Positions 36,827 through 40,867 of a stretch of 40,867 bases of DNA are shown in pieces. Position 1 is the stretch's first letter. Each line of letters begins with the position of its first letter. A program made the translations under genes and the position numbers. The notes under the pieces were generated by a model. That model saw nothing but the letters and a program-made list of their open reading frames with translations, made no database searches and was not told the origin of the DNA. Source of the DNA: Streptomyces triticagri (GTDB lineage: Bacteria > Actinomycetota > Actinomycetes > Streptomycetales > Streptomycetaceae); assembly GCF_003429565.1 (NCBI RefSeq), contig NZ_QUAK01000232.1, forward strand, positions 1-40,867. The letters run 5' to 3'.

Positions 36827-38893
36827 ATGCACGTGCTTCGCAGATCGGCCGCGTCCCCACGCCCTCGCGCACTGGCCACAGTCCTGGCTCTGACTCTCGG
36901 CGCGGCCACACTCCTCGGAGCCCCCGGCCCCGCTCACGCCGCCGGGCCGGAGGCCGACAGCGCATCGCCCTACCTGGTCGGCCGCGCCGTCGCGGACATC
37001 ACCGGTGAACCCGAGGACTCCGACAAGGCGGGCTACTTCGCCCCGATGGTGAGAACCCACGGCCTGCACACGCGGTTGCGGGCGCGGGCGTTCGTCGTCG
37101 TCGACCGGGCGAGCGGCAAACGCGTCGCGGTGGCGGTCGCGGACGCCAACCACATCGACGACGCCATCCGCGAAGAAGTGCTGCGCCGGCTGCAGAGCCG
37201 GCTCGGCGACACATACACCCGCGAGAACCTGCTGCTCACCTCGACACACACGCATTCGGGCCCCGGCGGCCACATGCACGACAACCTCTACAACCTGGGC
37301 AGCTTCGGCTACAAGGACCAGAACTTCGAGGCCAACGTCACGGGCATCCACGAGGCGATCCTCGCCGCCCACGGAGACCTCGCACCCGGCCGACTCGACA
37401 TGGGCGGCGGCGAACTCGAGGACGCCAGCGTCAACCGGTCCAAGGCCGCCTTCGACCGCAACCCCGCGGCCGACCGCGCCTTCTTCCCCGACGCGATCGA
37501 CCCGCAGACAACCACGCTGAGCCTCAGCCGCGACGGCGCGCCGGTGGGGGCGATCAACTGGTTCGCCACGCACGGCACTTCGATGACCGGCGACAGCACC
37601 TATGTGTCCGGGGACAACAAGGGATACGCCGCCTACCACTGGGAGCGCGAGGTCAAGGGTGTCGATTATCTGTCGCCGGCCGATCCCTCGTTCGTCTCCG
37701 CATTCGCACAGACCAACGCCGGTGACATGACGCCCAATTTGAATCTCCGGCCCGGCAGCGGCCCGACCGATGACCAGTTCACCAACACCGAGATCATCGG
37801 CAGTCGGCAGTACGAGGCGGCCGAGGCCGCCGTCGACCACCCGGCCGGCCCGGTCGACGGCCCGGTCGACTCCCGGTTCACGTACATCGACATGGGCAGC
37901 ACGACCGTCTCCCCGACATACACCGGTGACGGCCGGACGCACCACACCTGCAGCGGCGCTCTGGGGACCGGCTTCGTGGCCGGTTCCAAGGAAGACGGCC
38001 CCGGGGTCGACCTGATCAACGAGGGCAGCGACGACAACCCTGTCTTCGACCTGCTCGGCGCGGCCCTCTACCGCGCGTCCCCGGCACTCAAAGCGTGCCA
38101 GGCACCCAAGGACATCGTCATCCCCAGCGGCGATCTGCAGCTGACGCCGAACGTGGTGCCCCTCCAACTGGTCAGGATCGGACAGCTCTACCTGATGGCC
38201 GTGCCGCAGGAGTTCACCATCGTCGCGGGTCTGCGGCTGCGCCGCACCGTCGCTCAGATCGTCGACGCTCCCCTGGACAACGTCCTGGTGGCCGGATACT
38301 CCAACGGCTACGCCGGCTATGCGACCACGCCCGAGGAGTACGACAAGGGCGACTACGAGGCCGGTCACACCATGTTCGGCCGCTGGACCCTGCCCGCCTA
38401 CCAGCAGCACATGGCCGCGCTCGCCCATGACATGAAGGCCGGCAGGCCGACACCGGTAACCATCACACCTCCCAGCCACTCCGCGACGCTGCTGAACGCA
38501 CCGCGGACCCCCTGGTTCGACGCCGCCCCGCCGCGCCGCCGGTTCGGTGATGTCCTTCAGCAGCCCGCGGCCACGTACCAGAGGGGACAGCAGGTCGAGG
38601 CGCGCTTCGTCGGCGCCCATCCGAACAACGATCTCCTGCACGGCTCGACCTACCTCACCGTCGAGAAATCCACCCCCGACGGATGGGTGCGAGTGGCGGA
38701 CGACGGCGACTGGGCGACCCGGTTCCAGTGGGCCAAGACCGGCGTGGGCACCTCGGCGTTCACGGCCACCTGGGACATCCCGCACGCCGCCGAACCCGGC
38801 ACCTACCGCATCACGTACCGCGGACGCTCCCGCCAACTGCTCGCGCAGCCCGAATCGTTCACCGGCACCAGTCGCACGTTCCAGGTCGACTGA
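36827..38893 (+). CDS. Secreted neutral/alkaline ceramidase
   Basis: This 688-residue enzyme has a Tat/Sec-like signal peptide (basic start MHVLRRSAASPRPR, cleavage after AHA38). The catalytic N-terminal domain has the zinc motif LTSTHTHSGPGG (His141, His143) and the nucleophile region NWFATHGTSMTGDSTYVSGDNKGY with Ser252. These correspond to the neutral ceramidase motif around T-S-M and S-D-N-K-G-Y. The C-terminal immunoglobulin-like domain has RFGDVLQQP, GQQVEARFVGAHPNNDL and TYRITYRGRSRQL. It hydrolyses the N-acyl bond of ceramide. Streptomyces does not make much sphingolipid, so an external substrate is likely. ATG 36827 has GAGGTGG upstream. Confidence 0.92.
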   Translation: MHVLRRSAASPRPRALATVLALTLGAATLLGAPGPAHAAGPEADSASPYLVGRAVADITGEPEDSDKAGYFAPMVRTHGLHTRLRARAFVVVDRASGKRVAVAVADANHIDDAIREEVLRRLQSRLGDTYTRENLLLTSTHTHSGPGGHMHDNLYNLGSFGYKDQNFEANVTGIHEAILAAHGDLAPGRLDMGGGELEDASVNRSKAAFDRNPAADRAFFPDAIDPQTTTLSLSRDGAPVGAINWFATHGTSMTGDSTYVSGDNKGYAAYHWEREVKGVDYLSPADPSFVSAFAQTNAGDMTPNLNLRPGSGPTDDQFTNTEIIGSRQYEAAEAAVDHPAGPVDGPVDSRFTYIDMGSTTVSPTYTGDGRTHHTCSGALGTGFVAGSKEDGPGVDLINEGSDDNPVFDLLGAALYRASPALKACQAPKDIVIPSGDLQLTPNVVPLQLVRIGQLYLMAVPQEFTIVAGLRLRRTVAQIVDAPLDNVLVAGYSNGYAGYATTPEEYDKGDYEAGHTMFGRWTLPAYQQHMAALAHDMKAGRPTPVTITPPSHSATLLNAPRTPWFDAAPPRRRFGDVLQQPAATYQRGQQVEARFVGAHPNNDLLHGSTYLTVEKSTPDGWVRVADDGDWATRFQWAKTGVGTSAFTATWDIPHAAEPGTYRITYRGRSRQLLAQPESFTGTSRTFQVD

Positions 38894-39153
38894 CGGTCCC
38901 CGGAGGGTCGACGTGTCCCACAACTCCCCGCGTCCGGGCCCGCATCGCCCGGGGACATACCCCCGCCCGGCGCTACGGCGACGGCGCCCCGCGGTGTACG
39001 CCACGTTCGCGACCGGCGAGCTGCGCCGGCAGACGACCGGGCCCGCACACACGGCCCCAACCACGAAGCCCGCAGACGACCGGACCGCACCCGACTCCGA
39101 AGGAGCACACTGATGCGCTGTGCGGTGCGCACCGATCCAAGGACGACGACGCC

Positions 39154-40446
39154 ATGACTGTTCACTTCCCCCGACTCGCGGAACGGGCACGGTCCCAAGC
39201 GGTCCACCAGCCCGGCCTGTACGGCGACTTCGACTTCACAGTCCTGCCTCACCGGCTGACCATCGACCCCGCCGACGCCAGCGCGCTGCCCGCCTGGGTC
39301 GCCGAGCGGGCGCCCTACCTCACAGACGAACCCACCGTTGAACTGATCCGCACCACAACCCTGCTCGGCGACGTCATCGCAGACCCCTACGCCGCCCTGG
39401 TTGCCACACACGGCACGAAGCAGCTCATCTCCATGCTGTGCACTGCCTGCCGCGACGGCATCGACGCGGTACCGGACGCGCCGCCCGAGCTCGTCCGGCT
39501 CGTCGAAGCAATGGAAACCCCGCCGCCCTGGATCGACATGGACCTGGTCGAGGAAGGTGCCCGCGCGGCGCGCGTCCCGGCGGCCTTCCTCTCCCCGTAC
39601 TTACTGCGCGGCGCGTTCCTCGCCACCTTCACCAACACCTACGCCGCCCTGCCCATGACCCTCACCGGCGCGCTCTCGAGCAAGCGAGCCGCTCGCCGGG
39701 TACACCACACGGCCGGCTTCTTCGCCGTCACCACCATGCCCGGCGCCCTCGACCGCCACGGCGCCGGCTTCGAAGCAGCAGCGATGGTGCGGTTCATGCA
39801 CTCGCTCACCCGCGTGCAGGCCCTGCGCCGCCCCGGCATCTGGGACCGCGCCGTCTACGGCCTGCCGATCCCCCAGATCGACCAGATGCCCGCCGGGCTG
39901 ATCAACACCTACATCCTCGCCCGAGCCGCCCTCCGTCGCCGGCGTCCCGCATTCACCCACCGCGAGCGAAGCGTCGCGGAGTTCGCCCGCTACCGGTGCT
40001 TCCTCCTCGGCCTCCCCGAAGAGCTGCTGCCGACCACACCCGAGGCCATCGTGCACCTCTTCCACGCGCGCGCCGCGCTCCTGCGCGACGGCTTCGACGA
40101 CGCGACCTGCGGTGCCCTCGTCCGCACAACCATGGCCGCGCAACTCCACCAGGGCCACGGCCTCACACCCCGCCTCACCGAATCCGTCGAACGCTCCTGG
40201 AGCAAGTACTTCTTCCGCCAGGCGTTCTGCAACGGCAACACCTCGGCCGCACACGCCATGAGCGTCGACGTCACCCGCACCGACGCACTCCGCGTCACCC
40301 TCACCGCACCGTTCATCCTCGGCCGCTACCTCATCGCCACCGCAGCAGGAAACCAACCCCGCCTGACGCGCCTCACCGACGCGTACACACTCCGCATCCT
40401 GCAACGCCGGCTCACGGCCTACGGCATGCCACCCTCACAAGCCTGA
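39154..40446 (+). CDS. Oxygenase of the MpaB/DUF2236 family, TTA-containing
   Basis: The protein has 430 residues with DUF2236/MpaB-like traits: a helical fold with many His and Arg (RVHHTAGFFAVTTMPGALDRHGAG, AMVRFMHSLTRVQALRRPG). RERSVAEFARYRCFLLGLPEELLP and RSWSKYFFRQAFCNG follow. Members include the latex-clearing and MpaB' haem oxygenases, in which a His/Arg set binds haem; the exact activity here is unknown. ATG 39154 has AAGGA about 10 bp upstream. Codon 150 (39601-39603) is TTA, so translation probably needs bldA. It lies 260 bp after the ceramidase gene; co-transcription is possible but not evident. Confidence 0.8.
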   Translation: MTVHFPRLAERARSQAVHQPGLYGDFDFTVLPHRLTIDPADASALPAWVAERAPYLTDEPTVELIRTTTLLGDVIADPYAALVATHGTKQLISMLCTACRDGIDAVPDAPPELVRLVEAMETPPPWIDMDLVEEGARAARVPAAFLSPYLLRGAFLATFTNTYAALPMTLTGALSSKRAARRVHHTAGFFAVTTMPGALDRHGAGFEAAAMVRFMHSLTRVQALRRPGIWDRAVYGLPIPQIDQMPAGLINTYILARAALRRRRPAFTHRERSVAEFARYRCFLLGLPEELLPTTPEAIVHLFHARAALLRDGFDDATCGALVRTTMAAQLHQGHGLTPRLTESVERSWSKYFFRQAFCNGNTSAAHAMSVDVTRTDALRVTLTAPFILGRYLIATAAGNQPRLTRLTDAYTLRILQRRLTAYGMPPSQA

Positions 40447-40787
40447 AGAACTGATGCACGCGACATCCCAGAACGGCAAAAACCAAGGGCCCGACCCCGA
40501 GGAGCCGGACCCTATCTGACCTGCACGTTTACCAGATCAGTGACGTGGCGGTACGTCAGTGGCCACACATTGAAACGGAATCCGCTACACGTTGAACCTG
40601 AACCTTCAAAACAGCGCTCCCACCTGCGGAAACTTTCCCTCAGGTGATCGTATCCAGCACCCATCCAGCACCGTCGGGACTCATCCAGCACGTCAAGCCG
40701 CGGAGACAGACTCGCCTGACTCCTCGACCGCCGGACGCATGGCACTCTGCATGACGTCTCGGCAACGACCCCACGCCTCGGGGACTA
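40447..40787. other. 341-bp flank between the MpaB gene and the IS end
   Basis: I find no convincing gene. Near its start a GC-rich imperfect hairpin (40488-40516) is followed on the minus strand by a T-rich run, a likely terminator. TGACGT-N6-ACGTCA is a small dyad at about 40540-40557. The nonamer ATCCAGCAC occurs at 40652, 40663 and 40683. The stretch is less GC-rich than the genes and may be the remnant of a gene broken by the insertion. Confidence 0.4.
40488..40516 (-). terminator. Probable minus-strand terminator
   Basis: On the minus strand AGGGTCCGGCTCC can pair, with G-U pairs, to the following GGGGTCGGGCCCT, then TTGGTTTTTG follows. Direction suggests a minus-strand transcript coming from the IS side, but the plus-strand MpaB gene also ends 42 bp before it. 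Confidence 0.45.
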
Positions 40788-40867
40788 GGCTGTGTCCTGG
40801 CGATCACGAACGGAGCCAAATGACGAGTGCCGCTGTGGTGACGGTGCCGAGGTAGACGTAGCCGCGT
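40788..40867 (-). mobile_element. End of an IS5-family-like insertion sequence, cut by window end
   Basis: The sequence GGCTGTGTCCTGG at 40788-40800 looks like an IS5-type terminal inverted repeat, preceded by CTA. It is followed within 5 bp by the end of a minus-strand reading frame typical of these transposases. The other end lies outside the window. Confidence 0.6.
40804..40867 (-). CDS. C-terminal end of a transposase (partial)
   Basis: The minus-strand frame ends in RGYVYLGTVTTAALVIWLRS followed by TGA at 40806-40804. This hydrophobic end with the terminal W-L-R-x is the usual C-terminus of Streptomyces IS5-like DDE transposases. Only 20 complete codons are visible. The stop is within 20 bp of the presumed inverted repeat. 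Confidence 0.65.
   Translation of the reverse strand, partial: RGYVYLGTVTTAALVIWLRS

Noticed and set aside
36662..39190. An 842-residue minus-strand open frame opposite the ceramidase gene
   Set aside because: The ceramidase on the other strand has a signal peptide and catalytic motifs; the antisense frame is Gly/Val/Arg-rich and without motif.
40652..40691. Three copies of ATCCAGCAC near the right edge as a possible CRISPR or operator array
   Set aside because: The copies are 9 bp, unevenly spaced (11 and 20 bp) and without spacer structure; too weak for an array.
40512..40745. 77-residue minus-strand frame next to the terminator
   Set aside because: No domain, no ribosome site, and its composition does not look like a Streptomyces protein; at most a remnant.

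Overview
The base composition (very high GC with G/C-ending codons), the abundance of GTG starts, ATGA/GTGA gene overlaps, DUF397/Scr1-type regulator pairs, a SARP activator and rare TTA codons all point to a Streptomyces or close relative. No rRNA, tRNA or CRISPR array was found. The window reads as chromosomal accessory and secondary-metabolism DNA, and it runs into the end of an IS5-like insertion sequence at the right edge.

Layout. Positions 1-1905 (+) hold the end of a cobalt ECF importer: the CbiN-like tail, CbiQ and CbiO. Positions 1920-4713 (-) hold a small membrane protein, an orphan DesK/NarL-type histidine kinase and a small SARP regulator. The sixth codon of the SARP gene is TTA. 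After a 488-bp regulatory gap with several dyads, 5202-13101 (-) is an 11-gene type II polyketide synthase cluster. In transcription order it encodes a TcmI-like cyclase, ACP, SRPBCC aromatase/cyclase, cupin cyclase, KS-alpha, KS-beta (CLF), a thioredoxin-fold protein without the usual cysteine, an O-methyltransferase, an unusual glycine-rich barrel-like protein, an alpha/beta hydrolase and an ABM-type oxygenase/cyclase. Most junctions are translationally coupled. No ketoreductase is visible, which suggests an unreduced, methylated aromatic product switched on by the SARP and hence by bldA.

Positions 13335-21065 carry two WhiJ/AbaA-like regulatory loci. One has an anti-sigma-type ATPase, an Scr1-type HTH protein, DUF397 and a DUF574 methyltransferase. 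The other has DUF397, an Scr1-type HTH protein and an anti-sigma-type ATPase. Between them sits the most striking gene of the window (16719-18416): a single polypeptide joining a TmpA-like 2-oxoglutarate dioxygenase to a TmpB/PhnZ-like HD mixed-valent di-iron oxygenase. It is predicted to turn a quaternary-ammonium phosphonate into glycine betaine plus phosphate. A convergent GntR/UTRA regulator shares an 18-bp operator with it.

Positions 21141-27497 (+) form a defence-like block: an McrB/McrC restriction pair with an unusual N-terminal reader region, a DUF4236-TerD fusion and a PASTA membrane protein. Positions 27575-30357 (-) hold a secreted dipeptidase-like amidohydrolase with an F5/8 domain and a TetR regulator; both promoters carry the same 25-bp dyad. 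Positions 30715-34786 (-) form a three-gene operon (lactone oxidase, aldehyde dehydrogenase, PLP fold-III enzyme) divergent from a LysR gene. Positions 36093-40446 hold a TetR gene divergent from a secreted neutral ceramidase, then a TTA-containing MpaB/DUF2236 oxygenase.

Short tandem repeats with 12-, 15- or 18-bp periods recur in or next to intergenic regions (21053, 22977, 34871, 36040). All family assignments come from reading the translated sequence and recalled motifs; no database search was run.
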